A stretch of 64,000 bases of DNA. Origin: Calothrix sp. NIES-4105 (GTDB lineage: Bacteria > Cyanobacteriota > Cyanobacteriia > Cyanobacteriales > Nostocaceae). A program made the translations under genes and the position numbers. Shown here piece after piece: positions 33,743-43,021 of the stretch; the first letter of the stretch is position 1, and every line of letters begins with the position of its first letter. A model generated the notes under the pieces. It was not told the origin of the DNA. It worked only from the letters and a program-made list of their open reading frames with translations, and made no database searches. The stretch is taken from contig NZ_AP018290.1 in NCBI RefSeq assembly GCF_002368415.1, positions 6,337,614-6,401,613 of the forward strand, given 5' to 3'.

Positions 33743-35584
33743 ATGGGCCATAACAACACATCTGCAACTACGTCTGTAGTCCAGGCGCGTCAAAGATTTG
33801 CTTCAGTTGATGCGGGTTCAATAGAACCGATAAATATTAGTGAGTCTCAAACTCAGCAATCATTACAACCGCTTAACGTTGCTGAAGCAGTTGTACGAAT
33901 GCTAGAAAATTTAGGAATTGAGAGCGCGCACGGTGTTGCAGGTGGAGCAATGGCGGCATTGTGGGGAGCATTGTCAAATAGCAAAATACAAGTTCTCAAC
34001 TATCGCCACGAAACAGGCGCCGCATTTGCAGCTGCTGAAGCGTACTTCGCCTCAGACTGTCCGACAGTGACTTTCACCACCGCAGGTCCAGGTATTACAA
34101 ACGCCTTAACTGGATTACTTGCCGCGCGTGGTGAGGGAGCAAAGGTTATTTTACTCTCGGCTTGTACTTCTGCTCCACAGCGTGGACGGTGGGCAATTCA
34201 AGAGACAAGTACGTATACTATACCCAACGATGGTATATTTACGTCTGGTACATTATTTAACTACGCGATTACGATTGAATCGCCTGCTCAACTGCCGCAA
34301 ATTTTCCGCCGAATAGCACTAGGTTTAGCGCAACCTGGTGGATTTGTTGCACATTTGAGCATTCCTACAGCAGTTCAAAACAGCCCAGTTGATAGTGTTG
34401 TCATTCCTCAAATTGGAATGCACTCGAATTCAATGGGAGTAAGCGAAGATGTAATCACGCAAACAATTGCGTTGCTTAGTGAAGGACCCTTCGCTATTTG
34501 GTTAGGATTTGGCGCCCGTAATGCAAGTGCAGAAATATTTGAACTTGCCCAACGTACTGGCGCCGCTGTAATGTGTTCACCGCGCGCGAAAGGTATTTTC
34601 CCAGAGAACCATTCTCAGTTTATTGGTGTAACAGGATTAGGTGGACACGGTTCAGTCATGACCTACATGCAGGAACAAACACCACTGCGTACATTAGTAT
34701 TAGGGACTCGTTTAGGTGAACCAACGTCGTTCTGGAATCCTGTAATGATTCCTCCAGGTGGTTTTATTCACGTTGATAGTGACCCAGAAGTTCCTGGAGT
34801 TTCTTATCCGAATGCTCAAACGTTCCCAATTCAATCTGACATCAAAACTTTTGTGCAAGCTCTTCTGCTGCGCTTGCCTACAGATTTTCCTTCCGCACCA
34901 ACATTAACACTTCCCAACCCAGAACTTGACGAAATCAAAGAAGCCACAGTACCACTTGTGCGGCCAGAAGTGTTGATGGAAGCGATTCAAAAAGTAATCG
35001 TTGAAGGTAGTGATGCAATTGTAATGGCGGAGTCAGGAAATTCTTTTACCTGGTCAACGCATTGTCTACGAATTCCAGAGGCAAACCGCTACCGTGTTAG
35101 TACTGGAGTTGGTGCAATGGGTCACGTTGCGACTGGAGTCGTTGGCGCCGCGTTTGCACGTCAAACAAAAGCAGTTGCCATAGTTGGCGACGGTTCGATG
35201 TTGATGAACAACGAAATCAACACCGCCGTTAAATATGGAATTCCTGCTGTGTGGATTATACTCAACGATGCTCGTTACAACATGTGTCACCAAGGTCTGC
35301 AAATGTTGGGAATGACAGGGCCTGATGCAATAATGCCCGAAACTGACTTTGTAATGGTTGCTCGTGGCATGGGCGCCGATGGAGTTCGTGTTGAGGAAGA
35401 ATCAGATTTGGAAAGCGCACTTGAAATAGCGATGAAATCATCTGAACCCTTCGTTGTTGATGTGATGATCGATCCCAGTAGAAAGGCGCCATCTAAAGGA
35501 CGTAACCAAGGTTTAGCATCACTAGGAATTAAATCAGCTCCAAGTAAAGCTCAATCGGCACAAATTTCATTCCCTAATATTTAG
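33743..35584 (+). CDS. scyA: ScyA, thiamine-diphosphate-dependent scytonemin enzyme
   Basis: 613-residue member of the acetolactate-synthase family. ScyA couples indole-3-pyruvate and p-hydroxyphenylpyruvate with decarboxylation to the acyloin-type precursor of the scytonemin monomer. The N-terminal Pyr domain has the catalytic Glu in YRHETGAAFAAAEAY. The C-terminal PP domain carries the ThDP motif VGDGSMLMNNEINTAVKYGIPAVWIILND (GDG near residue 480, ending NN-type). A central domain lies between. A roughly 35-residue polar N-terminal extension precedes the core. It is the first gene of the scy run. Gene order with scyB and scyC makes the assignment secure. Confidence 0.95.
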   Translation: MGHNNTSATTSVVQARQRFASVDAGSIEPINISESQTQQSLQPLNVAEAVVRMLENLGIESAHGVAGGAMAALWGALSNSKIQVLNYRHETGAAFAAAEAYFASDCPTVTFTTAGPGITNALTGLLAARGEGAKVILLSACTSAPQRGRWAIQETSTYTIPNDGIFTSGTLFNYAITIESPAQLPQIFRRIALGLAQPGGFVAHLSIPTAVQNSPVDSVVIPQIGMHSNSMGVSEDVITQTIALLSEGPFAIWLGFGARNASAEIFELAQRTGAAVMCSPRAKGIFPENHSQFIGVTGLGGHGSVMTYMQEQTPLRTLVLGTRLGEPTSFWNPVMIPPGGFIHVDSDPEVPGVSYPNAQTFPIQSDIKTFVQALLLRLPTDFPSAPTLTLPNPELDEIKEATVPLVRPEVLMEAIQKVIVEGSDAIVMAESGNSFTWSTHCLRIPEANRYRVSTGVGAMGHVATGVVGAAFARQTKAVAIVGDGSMLMNNEINTAVKYGIPAVWIILNDARYNMCHQGLQMLGMTGPDAIMPETDFVMVARGMGADGVRVEEESDLESALEIAMKSSEPFVVDVMIDPSRKAPSKGRNQGLASLGIKSAPSKAQSAQISFPNI

Positions 35585-35677
35585 TGAATCTAATTAGTGA
35601 ATCAAATCTCTAATCGTTAATGGTTAATAGTTGATAACCATTAACAAGAGCGCAAGTAGCAAATAGCAATTGGTAAA

Positions 35678-36748
35678 ATGGTTAACTTATTTGAAAACGT
35701 CAGCGAGATGGGTCATGAGCAAGTACTTTTCTGTCATGGTAAAGACCCAGATATCAAAGCAATAATCGCTATCCATGATACAACTTTAGGCCCAGCAATG
35801 GGAGCAACACGTTTATATCCGTATCCAAACGAAGAAGCTGCACTTAATGATGCATTGCGCCTTAGTCGTGGGATGACGTATAAAGCTGCATGTGCAAATA
35901 TTCCTGCCGGTGGTGGCAAAGCTGTAATCATCGCCAAACCCGAACATAAAACCGAAGAATTGCTTCGTGCTTACGGACAATTTATTGAAAGATTGAATGG
36001 ACGTTTTATCACTGGGCAAGATATGAATCTGACCCCAGAAGATGTACGTACAATCAATAAAGAGACAAAATATGTTGTAGGAGTCGAAGAGAAATCGGGT
36101 GGTCCTGCTCCTGTAACCGCTTGGGGAGTATTTTTGGGTATTAAAGCTGCTGCAGAATTTCAGTTAAAAACTGGAGATTTACAGGGTGTAAAAGTTGCCG
36201 TACAAGGTTTAGGGAATGTTGGCAAGAGTGTTTGTCAGCATTTATATGAACACGGCGCCAAATTATATGTTACTGATATAAGTTCTGAAAAAGCTAATGA
36301 AGTAAAACATTTGTTTGGTGCAACAATAGTTGAGCCAGACGATATTTACTCGCAAAACGTTGAGATTTTCTCACCTTGTGCGATGGGTGGTATATTGAAT
36401 AGTCAAACAATACCACAATTGCGCGCTTCCGTAATAGCAGGCGCCGCAAACAATCAGCTAGGACAAGAAAAACTTCACGGTCAAATGTTAACCAATAAAG
36501 GTATTACATATTGTCCGGACTATGTAATTAATGCAGGTGGTCTAATCAACGTTTATAACGAAATGATAGGTTATAACGAAGAAAAGGCTTTCCAGCAAGT
36601 AAATAACATTTACGATACTTTGCTAGAAATATTCAGCCGTGCCCAAGAGCGGGGGATCACAACTAATGATGCCTCGAAACAAATAGGTGAAGACCGAATT
36701 ATGAAAGCTAGGATAAGTCAGCAGCAATTGATGAAGGCTGCTGCGTAG
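35678..36748 (+). CDS. scyB: ScyB, tryptophan dehydrogenase
   Basis: 356-residue Glu/Leu/Phe/Val-dehydrogenase family enzyme. ScyB oxidatively deaminates L-tryptophan to indole-3-pyruvate with NAD+. Visible motifs are GPAMGATRLYPY, the catalytic-lysine region MTYKAACANIPAGGGKAVI, the Rossmann motif VAVQGLGNVGKSVCQHL, and AGAANNQLG. The length matches leucine dehydrogenases. It lies 93 bases after scyA and before scyC. It ends in a GGTGGGCA palindrome (36765-36781) with a small GCTGCGTA triplication at the stop. Confidence 0.95.
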   Translation: MVNLFENVSEMGHEQVLFCHGKDPDIKAIIAIHDTTLGPAMGATRLYPYPNEEAALNDALRLSRGMTYKAACANIPAGGGKAVIIAKPEHKTEELLRAYGQFIERLNGRFITGQDMNLTPEDVRTINKETKYVVGVEEKSGGPAPVTAWGVFLGIKAAAEFQLKTGDLQGVKVAVQGLGNVGKSVCQHLYEHGAKLYVTDISSEKANEVKHLFGATIVEPDDIYSQNVEIFSPCAMGGILNSQTIPQLRASVIAGAANNQLGQEKLHGQMLTNKGITYCPDYVINAGGLINVYNEMIGYNEEKAFQQVNNIYDTLLEIFSRAQERGITTNDASKQIGEDRIMKARISQQQLMKAAA

Positions 36749-36764
36749 CTGCGTAGCTGCGTAG

Positions 36765-36781
36765 GGTGGGCACTGCCCACC
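36765..36781. repeat. GGTGGGCA palindrome after scyB
   Basis: A 17-base palindrome 16 bases past the scyB stop, preceded by three copies of GCTGCGTA. Confidence 0.85.
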
Positions 36782-36831
36782 GTACAAGGGAACAAGGCAA
36801 CAAGATTTAGTTAACTTATCAAGTATTAACG

Positions 36832-37806
36832 ATGGAAAAAAATACATTTGCCACATCGGCTTATATTGCAACCTCACCTGAAACAGCTTTCGACTATCTT
36901 TGTGGTTTGAAAAACTTGGATGAGTGGACATTATATAGTCGAATGGTAGAACAAGTTGATGAAAATACCTGGATGGGAACAGCTTCTGGGTATCATAAAA
37001 ACTTGTACTATCATGTTAAGAAATTAGAGCATCCAAATTTTTACGGTATTGAATGGCATTGTGGACTTGAGTATCAAAAATATTATCAAGTTTACCCTGT
37101 TCTTATTTTCCCTAGCGATTACATCGAACCAGGAACTGATGAAAAAGGCGTTTATTTTCATTGGTTGAGTTTTGTTGATCCCAAACGACAAACTCAGATG
37201 ATTATGCAAGGTATTCACACTGTGCATACCTCTGAATGTCGCTCACTCAAAGGAAATTTAGAACGTAAAGCAGGTTTAAGCGGCGCCGCTAAAGGTAAGT
37301 ATTATATTGATACTGACACTATTTATGTAGATGCTCCGATTGAAGTTGGGGTTGAATATTTGTCAGACCTCAATAATATGAATGACTGGGCACACTTGCT
37401 AAGTCCGGATGGAGAAGTTTCTCATACAGAAGGAAACTATCTTGATGAATATAACCAGAAAGTAAAAGCAACTTTGCGAGTTCAACCTACTAGCAAATGG
37501 TATTTGGTTGAACACGAATTCTTTTATCCTGACTACAACTTTTATCAACGCTGCCCTAGCATGTTAATACCAGCATCTTATGCTTTTGCTGACCCAGAGG
37601 CGCCTGGTTTTATCTTACATCGCATTGCATTTTGGAAGCACGGTGAACAATTACCTCACGGCAAACTTCAAATTGAAGATTTTGGCGCCGAAAGTATGAA
37701 TATCAAGCGTTTAACTGAAGCTAAAGCTGGTAATTTTGATGCGTTTAACCGTGGTCAAAGTTATATTCCTGTAGAAAAACGAGAATTAGCAACAGCTAGC
37801 CGTTAG
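36832..37806 (+). CDS. scyC: ScyC, scytonemin cyclisation enzyme
   Basis: 324 residues. ScyC catalyses cyclisation and decarboxylation of the ScyA product to the tricyclic ketone precursor. The protein is two tandem copies of a START/SRPBCC-like fold: residues about 5-145 (AYIATSPETAFDYLCGLKNL, WTLYSRM) and 155-305 (IYVDAPIEVGVEYLSDLNNM, WAHLLSP). It has no signal peptide. It lies between scyB and scyD on the same strand. The family name rests on context and published work on Nostoc. The internal duplication is visible in the sequence. Confidence 0.93.
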   Translation: MEKNTFATSAYIATSPETAFDYLCGLKNLDEWTLYSRMVEQVDENTWMGTASGYHKNLYYHVKKLEHPNFYGIEWHCGLEYQKYYQVYPVLIFPSDYIEPGTDEKGVYFHWLSFVDPKRQTQMIMQGIHTVHTSECRSLKGNLERKAGLSGAAKGKYYIDTDTIYVDAPIEVGVEYLSDLNNMNDWAHLLSPDGEVSHTEGNYLDEYNQKVKATLRVQPTSKWYLVEHEFFYPDYNFYQRCPSMLIPASYAFADPEAPGFILHRIAFWKHGEQLPHGKLQIEDFGAESMNIKRLTEAKAGNFDAFNRGQSYIPVEKRELATASR

Positions 37807-37812
37807 TAGTAG

Positions 37813-37829
37813 GGTGGGCACTGCCCACC
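37813..37829. repeat. GGTGGGCA palindrome after scyC
   Basis: A 17-base palindrome starting seven bases after the scyC stop. Confidence 0.85.
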
Positions 37830-37923
37830 GTACACTTTTCATAAATACTAGATCGTTACAGAGCTATATGCTTTGTAACTTTTATCTGTAAGGTGATTAA
37901 TTCTTTAAAAATAATTTTAAACC

Positions 37924-39051
37924 ATGATTCAAGAACTTACGGCAACAAAGTTTACAGTACTTGCAGATAATCTTGATAGCCCAAAGGGTCTTTGCTTTGA
38001 TGCTGAGGGAAATCTTTATGTAGCAGAAGCAGGAACAGGAGGCGATGGAGCTTTCATTCCATCAGCAAGTGGTCAAGGTAATTTACACTATGGCACAACT
38101 GGCGCCATTACAAAAATTGATCTTAATAATGGAAGCAATAAAGTTAAACGTGTAATTACTGGGCTACCTTCTGTTGCATTTCCAGATGGCACAGGAGCAG
38201 CGGGTCCTCACGATATAAAATTTGATTTCCAAGGTTTAGCTTATGTATTAATTGGCTATGCTGCGAATCCAGAATTTCGTGATGTACTTGGCAATAGCGA
38301 CCTTGGTAAAATAGCTACTGTTAACTTTGATACAAATTATTTGAATGTTATTGCTGATATAGCTAAGTATGAGCTAATTCACAATCCTGATGGTAATGAT
38401 GTTGTTAGCAACCCCCTAGCCTTCTTAATAGATGAAGAACAAACTTCACAAAAACTTCTTATTACGGATGCTGGTGCTAATGCTATACTCAGTGTAACCA
38501 CCGAAGGAAGTGACCTAAAGGCAAAAGCTGTACTTCCACAACAGGTATTAACTAATCCAATCTTTCCAGGTTTCGGCGCCCTAAATTTTGACAAGGGACA
38601 CACACCACCTAGCAGTGCTTATAGTGATGCGCGACCATCACAAATCACAATTGCACCAGTCCCTACAAGTATTGTCAAAGGTCTTGATAAAGCTTATTAC
38701 GTCAGCACATTCACTGGTTTTCCTTTTCCAGAAGGTGGAGCAAAAATCTACCGTATTGATGCTGATGGTGAAATGACAGTCTTTGCGGATGGCTTTACAC
38801 AACTGATTGACTTAGCTTTCGATGCTTTTGGTAATTTATATGTTTTACAACATATGAATCAATCAGGCTGGAAAGGAAAAAATGAAGGCTCACTAATCAG
38901 AATAGCACCCGATGGCACTCGCACAACTGTTTTGAGTGGTGAAGGGCTAGAGGCGCCTGCTGCTTTAGTGATAGGTCGTGATAATGCCTTTTATTTAATA
39001 AACCGGGGTGGGCGCCCAGGTCAAGGTCAAGTCATCCGCATCGAAAAGTAA
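37924..39051 (+). CDS. scyD: ScyD-family beta-propeller protein
   Basis: 375 residues with an NHL/SMP-30-like beta-propeller pattern of repeated (D/N)xxGNLYV blades (FDAEGNLYVAEAG, FDFQGLAYVLIG, FDAFGNLYVLQH). Unlike ScyE and ScyF it has no visible signal peptide or sorting tail. ScyD/E/F are conserved in scytonemin clusters and are thought to act in later oxidation or assembly steps, with no established reaction. It is paralogous to ScyE, with the same order of motifs. A heptamer hairpin separates it from scyE. Confidence 0.9.
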   Translation: MIQELTATKFTVLADNLDSPKGLCFDAEGNLYVAEAGTGGDGAFIPSASGQGNLHYGTTGAITKIDLNNGSNKVKRVITGLPSVAFPDGTGAAGPHDIKFDFQGLAYVLIGYAANPEFRDVLGNSDLGKIATVNFDTNYLNVIADIAKYELIHNPDGNDVVSNPLAFLIDEEQTSQKLLITDAGANAILSVTTEGSDLKAKAVLPQQVLTNPIFPGFGALNFDKGHTPPSSAYSDARPSQITIAPVPTSIVKGLDKAYYVSTFTGFPFPEGGAKIYRIDADGEMTVFADGFTQLIDLAFDAFGNLYVLQHMNQSGWKGKNEGSLIRIAPDGTRTTVLSGEGLEAPAALVIGRDNAFYLINRGGRPGQGQVIRIEK

Positions 39052-39149
39052 TGAGTAATGAGTGCTGAGTGCTGAGTTTCAAAACTCCGTTCCTCAGAAC
39101 TCAGCACTTAGAACTCAGCACTCTCTTCAAATTATTTAATCTACAAAAC
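39052..39149. repeat. Inverted heptamer array between scyD and scyE
   Basis: GAGTGCTGAGTGCTGAGT (39058-39076) is followed after about 22 bases by ACTCAGCACTTAGAACTCAG, giving a long imperfect hairpin. This is the heptamer repeat in both orientations and may also weaken transcription into scyE. The frame of scyE stays open through it but is not family-like. Confidence 0.75.
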
Positions 39150-40568
39150 ATGAAACTCAAAAATATTACTCTTACATTTGTTGGTCTTTCGGTAGCAATA
39201 TTTGCTGTACCGCAAGCAGCACGAGCAGCTTCACTGACGGTAGTCGCAGATGGTCTTGATAACCCACGCAATTTTGACTGGGATAGTCAAGGCAACCTTT
39301 ATATGGCAACAAGTGGTAAAGGTGGAGATGGAGACGGCGGTCAGAAATGTATTCCATCACCTAGCGCACAATATATTCCATTATGTTCTGGTAATACTGG
39401 TAGCTTGATAAAGATTGCTACCGATGGTACAAAAACAACTGTACTTCCAAACCTCCCATCTTTAGCATTAGTACCCTCTGGAGAACAAGGTGCTGGGCCT
39501 GCGGACTTCAAATTTGATAAGCAAGGTAACGCTTACCTTTTAATGGGTTTAGCTGGTAATCCGGCATCGCGCGATACTACGTTGGCGACACCTGACCTGG
39601 GAAGACTATTTAAAGTAGACTTAGGCACTGGGGCGCTAACATCTCTTGCCGATTTCGGAGCTTATGAAGTCGCAAATAATCCTGATGGAACTGATATAAT
39701 TTCTAACCCTTATTCATTCGCAATTAAGGGTGATAATGCTTACGTCGTTGATGGTGGTGGAAACACTATTTACCAAGTAGGACTTGATGGCAGTGGTATT
39801 AAGAATGTAAAAGCCTTTGCCGAACAACCGGTACAATTAACTCTAGACCAATTACCAGTACTTCCTGAAGGTACAGTAGACCCAACATTAAGACCTGATG
39901 GCACCAAAGCCGAACTACCCCCTGGTTTTTCAGAAGCTCTTAATGGTCTGCCGCAATCAAACCAATCAGTACCTACAGGTATCGCCATTGCTCCAGATGG
40001 AAGTTTAACAGTTTCTGAATACACTTATTTCCCATATCCAGAAGGAAAAGCGCGCGTCTTCAGTATTGACGATAATTTGACAACAACAGGATTAAATGTA
40101 GCTGGTAAACCAACAACAGGTACAGTAATGGATACTGGCTTTACACAGCTAACTGGTGTGACATACGACAATGAAGGCAACATGTATGTCTTGCAACACA
40201 TCAATAGTTCTGAGTGGAAGGAAATTCAACAAGGTGGTGTAGTCACTGGTGATATCAGCGGTTCCATCATCAAAATTGCCAAAGATGGTACTCGCTCAAC
40301 TATTTGGAGCGGTAACGGATTAGAAGCTGCTTCTGGCTTAGAATTTGGACCTGATGGTAACTTATATACTGCAAACGAAGCGCGACTAGCTGGAACAGGA
40401 CAACTTGTCAGAATTAACCTCCAAGGTGGAAGCGAAGGTAGAAAAGTTCCTGAACCTGCAACAGTTGCGGGATTAGTAGCATTTAGCGCATTGGCAACCA
40501 GATTACGCAAACGTAAACGCCAAGAAGAGCTAGGCGAAGAGTTGCTAGCAAAAGTAGAGACACTTTAG
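39150..40568 (+). CDS. scyE: ScyE, exported propeller protein with PEP-CTERM tail
   Basis: 472 residues from the ATG at 39150. A signal peptide (MKLKNITLTFVGLSVAIFAV, cleaved near AARA) precedes an SMP-30/NHL-type propeller similar to ScyD. The C-terminal PEP-CTERM sorting signal is VPEPATVAGLVAFSALATRL followed by RKRKRQ. ScyE is therefore exported and probably processed by an exosortase-type system, in line with periplasmic maturation of scytonemin. An upstream in-frame start at 39069 lies in repeats and would destroy the signal peptide. It is followed by scyF after 171 bases. Confidence 0.93.
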   Translation: MKLKNITLTFVGLSVAIFAVPQAARAASLTVVADGLDNPRNFDWDSQGNLYMATSGKGGDGDGGQKCIPSPSAQYIPLCSGNTGSLIKIATDGTKTTVLPNLPSLALVPSGEQGAGPADFKFDKQGNAYLLMGLAGNPASRDTTLATPDLGRLFKVDLGTGALTSLADFGAYEVANNPDGTDIISNPYSFAIKGDNAYVVDGGGNTIYQVGLDGSGIKNVKAFAEQPVQLTLDQLPVLPEGTVDPTLRPDGTKAELPPGFSEALNGLPQSNQSVPTGIAIAPDGSLTVSEYTYFPYPEGKARVFSIDDNLTTTGLNVAGKPTTGTVMDTGFTQLTGVTYDNEGNMYVLQHINSSEWKEIQQGGVVTGDISGSIIKIAKDGTRSTIWSGNGLEAASGLEFGPDGNLYTANEARLAGTGQLVRINLQGGSEGRKVPEPATVAGLVAFSALATRLRKRKRQEELGEELLAKVETL

Positions 40569-40739
40569 TTTATTACTCCTCACACATTCCGGAGAATTTA
40601 CCAAAAAAACATATTACTACCTTGCAGTTGAAGGTATTTTTATTCATAGCAGGTAGTAATAAAAACTTCCCACCCTAACTACATTGGGAAGCAAATTAAT
40701 CAAAACGAAGAGTATACCTTACAAAACCAAGTATTCACT

Positions 40740-41939
40740 ATGGGATTAGTAAAAAATCTGTCTCTCACAATTGCCAGTGCTGGATGCATGTTCCTAGCAG
40801 CAACCAGTCAAGCGTTCGCAGTGACATTAAGCTATGACAGTTCTATTGGTTCACCTGGCTTTGCTCCTGGACAACTATTTGTTCCCCAAGGTATTGGTGT
40901 ACAGGACTCTACCAATAAGGTTTTTATATCCAACGGTCGAGGCTTGAACCCAGACGGGACCTTTAATGGAAACCTGGGTAATAGTGTCAGTGTATTTGAT
41001 TCTCAAGGTAACTACTTGAGATCCATTGGTACTGGTATACAAGGAAAAGGTGCAGGCTTTGATGAGCCAGCAGACCTGAAATTCCAGCCTGGAACTGGCG
41101 AACTGCACGTAGGTGATGTTTTTAACAGCGAAATCGATGTATACAATCCCAACAGCGGTGAGTATATAAGGTCTTACGGCTCATTTGGTGGTCCAGTACA
41201 GGGCAGATTGTTCTTTGGACCTGGAGGTATGCAATTCGATAAGAATGGCGATTTGTATATTACAGATTTTAGCCAAGATGTAATCAAAAAATATGATGGC
41301 AAGACTGGCGACCTAGTTCAAACTATTGGTGGTCCTGGTAGTGGTCTCGGACAGTTTTCTGGACCTGCGGGCTTAAATATATCCCAAAATACTGGCAATA
41401 TTTATGTAACCGACCAGTACAATAACCGAGTTCAGGTACTCAGTCCAGATGGCACACCTCTATTTGCCTTTGGTTCTAAAGGTTCTGAACCAGGACAGTT
41501 AAGTGAGGCAATTGGTATTGAATTAGACGAGCAAGACAATATTTACGTCTCTGATTCAATTAATAGCCGTGTCCAAGTATTTGATAAAGGTGGAAACTTC
41601 TTAACTGCATATGGCGAACCCGTTCGCAACGCTGAAGGTCAAGTTGTACCACCTCCCGCGTTAGGTGGTCTTCCATTTGGCGACCCTCTCGACCTCTCAC
41701 CTGGTAAATTTAACTGGACTGCTGGCGCCCATTACGACAGAGGCAAGCTCTACGTTGGTGACTTCTTCCAAGGTCGCGTTCAAGTTTTGAATGTTGACAA
41801 TGGCAGTACTAAAGTACCTGAACCAGGTTCACTACTTGCTTTTGGTTTGCTTGGACTAGCTGCTAGTAAGTCAGTAATCAAGCGTCGGCGCCAAAGAATG
41901 TTAGGTGAAAAGTTACTTGCGAAAGTTGAAGTAGTTTAA
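40740..41939 (+). CDS. scyF: ScyF, exported NHL-repeat protein with PEP-CTERM tail
   Basis: 399 residues. A signal peptide (about 1-27, ending SQAFA) precedes six NHL repeats, e.g. PAGLNISQNTGNIYVTDQYN then NRVQVLSPDG, and GIELDEQDNIYVSDSIN then SRVQVFDKGG. They form a beta-propeller. The C-terminus is a second PEP-CTERM signal (VPEPGSLLAFGLLGLAAS followed by KRRRQR). ScyF is conserved in scytonemin clusters and its reaction is unknown. A CCCCCCGTTCTCTTCGGGGGG hairpin shortly after the stop (about 41950-41970) could terminate the scy operon. Confidence 0.93.
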   Translation: MGLVKNLSLTIASAGCMFLAATSQAFAVTLSYDSSIGSPGFAPGQLFVPQGIGVQDSTNKVFISNGRGLNPDGTFNGNLGNSVSVFDSQGNYLRSIGTGIQGKGAGFDEPADLKFQPGTGELHVGDVFNSEIDVYNPNSGEYIRSYGSFGGPVQGRLFFGPGGMQFDKNGDLYITDFSQDVIKKYDGKTGDLVQTIGGPGSGLGQFSGPAGLNISQNTGNIYVTDQYNNRVQVLSPDGTPLFAFGSKGSEPGQLSEAIGIELDEQDNIYVSDSINSRVQVFDKGGNFLTAYGEPVRNAEGQVVPPPALGGLPFGDPLDLSPGKFNWTAGAHYDRGKLYVGDFFQGRVQVLNVDNGSTKVPEPGSLLAFGLLGLAASKSVIKRRRQRMLGEKLLAKVEVV

Positions 41940-41948
41940 TCACCCCTA

Positions 41949-41971
41949 ACCCCCCGTTCTCTTCGGGGGGA
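41949..41971 (+). terminator. Hairpin after scyF
   Basis: ACCCCCCGTTCTC then TTCGGGGGG forms a GC-rich stem, followed by AAAAA rather than T. It is a possible attenuating terminator between the scy genes and eboA. Confidence 0.5.
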
Positions 41972-42016
41972 AAAATCCAAAATATAAATCATATTCTTAA
42001 CCGCAAGTTAATAATT

Positions 42017-42730
42017 ATGTTAGCTACAATTAATTCAGATATAAATAACATTGTTGTTGCTAACCTTTTACAAAGTTGGTTAGCCGCGCGAGTTAGCACA
42101 GAAGCATTTAACTGGCTTGAGACAAAGTGTAATGCAGTCTCAACAGGCGCCCCAGTAAGCATATTTTATGCTGCATTTAGCGCTGTTCCACGTTATACAG
42201 GTAAACAAGATTTAAATTTAACAAGCGAAGAATTAGATGCGGCATTGAATATACACAAAGGTTGGTATCCAAACAATTGGAGTGTAGACCAAGCCGCACG
42301 CACAATACTAGTATTATCTTTCCCAAGCAACAATCAAAAGCAGTATTTACAAACATTGGAGCAATTATTTAACGCTGCTGATGTTGGTGAACTTGTTGCT
42401 TTATATCAAGCTTTACCACTTTTACCTTATCCCGGACGACTACAAAAGCGCGCGGCAGAAGGTGTTCGCAGTAATATGACTGCTGTATTTAACGCTGTGG
42501 CACTTGATAATCCTTACCCAAGTGAGTATTTTGATAACCAAGCGTGGAATCAAATGGTTTTGAAAGCACTGTTTGTAGGCAGTCCTTTATCTCAAATTCG
42601 CGGTTTAGAACAACGTGTAAATCCTCAACTTACACAGATGCTAACTGATTATGCTAGCGAACGTCACGCAGCTAATCGTACTGTGGCGCCTGAACTATGG
42701 CAATTACTGAATAATCAAAAATCCTGTTAG
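42017..42730 (+). CDS. eboA: EboA
   Basis: 237 residues, helical and soluble. EboA is the first product of the ebo operon, which is needed to export scytonemin precursors to the periplasm in Nostoc and which occurs with other natural-product clusters. Visible features are WLAARVSTEAFNWLETKCNA and LALDNPYPSEYFDNQAWNQM. The molecular function is unknown. The last 19 codons and stop belong to a 98-base unit that is repeated twice more downstream. It is adjacent to scyF and followed by eboB. Confidence 0.88.
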   Translation: MLATINSDINNIVVANLLQSWLAARVSTEAFNWLETKCNAVSTGAPVSIFYAAFSAVPRYTGKQDLNLTSEELDAALNIHKGWYPNNWSVDQAARTILVLSFPSNNQKQYLQTLEQLFNAADVGELVALYQALPLLPYPGRLQKRAAEGVRSNMTAVFNAVALDNPYPSEYFDNQAWNQMVLKALFVGSPLSQIRGLEQRVNPQLTQMLTDYASERHAANRTVAPELWQLLNNQKSC

Positions 42731-42966
42731 GTAAGGGCGGGTTTACGAGATATTCGACACCGTTTTTGGATAATCGTACTGTGGCACCTGAACTGTGGCA
42801 ATTACTGAATAATCAAAAATCCTGTTAGGTAAGGGCGGGTTTACGAGATATTCGACACCGTTTTTGGATAATCGTACTGTGGCGCCTGAACTGTGGCAAT
42901 TACTGAATAATCAAAAATCCTGTTAGGTAAGGGCGGGTTTACGAGATATTCGACACCGTTTTTGGA
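42673..42966. repeat. 98-base tandem triplication of the eboA 3' end
   Basis: Three copies start at 42673, 42771 and 42869 with exact 98-base periodicity. Each holds the codons for NRTVAPELWQLLNNQKSC, the TAG stop, and a GTAAGGGCGGGTTTACGAGA tail. Copies differ only at single bases (GGCGCC versus GGCACC, CTATGG versus CTGTGG). Only the first copy is translated as part of EboA. Confidence 0.95.
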
Positions 42967-43021
42967 TGTCTGTTAACCCGCCCCTACGATAATCTAAAAT
43001 CAAAAATCTAAAATCATAACT

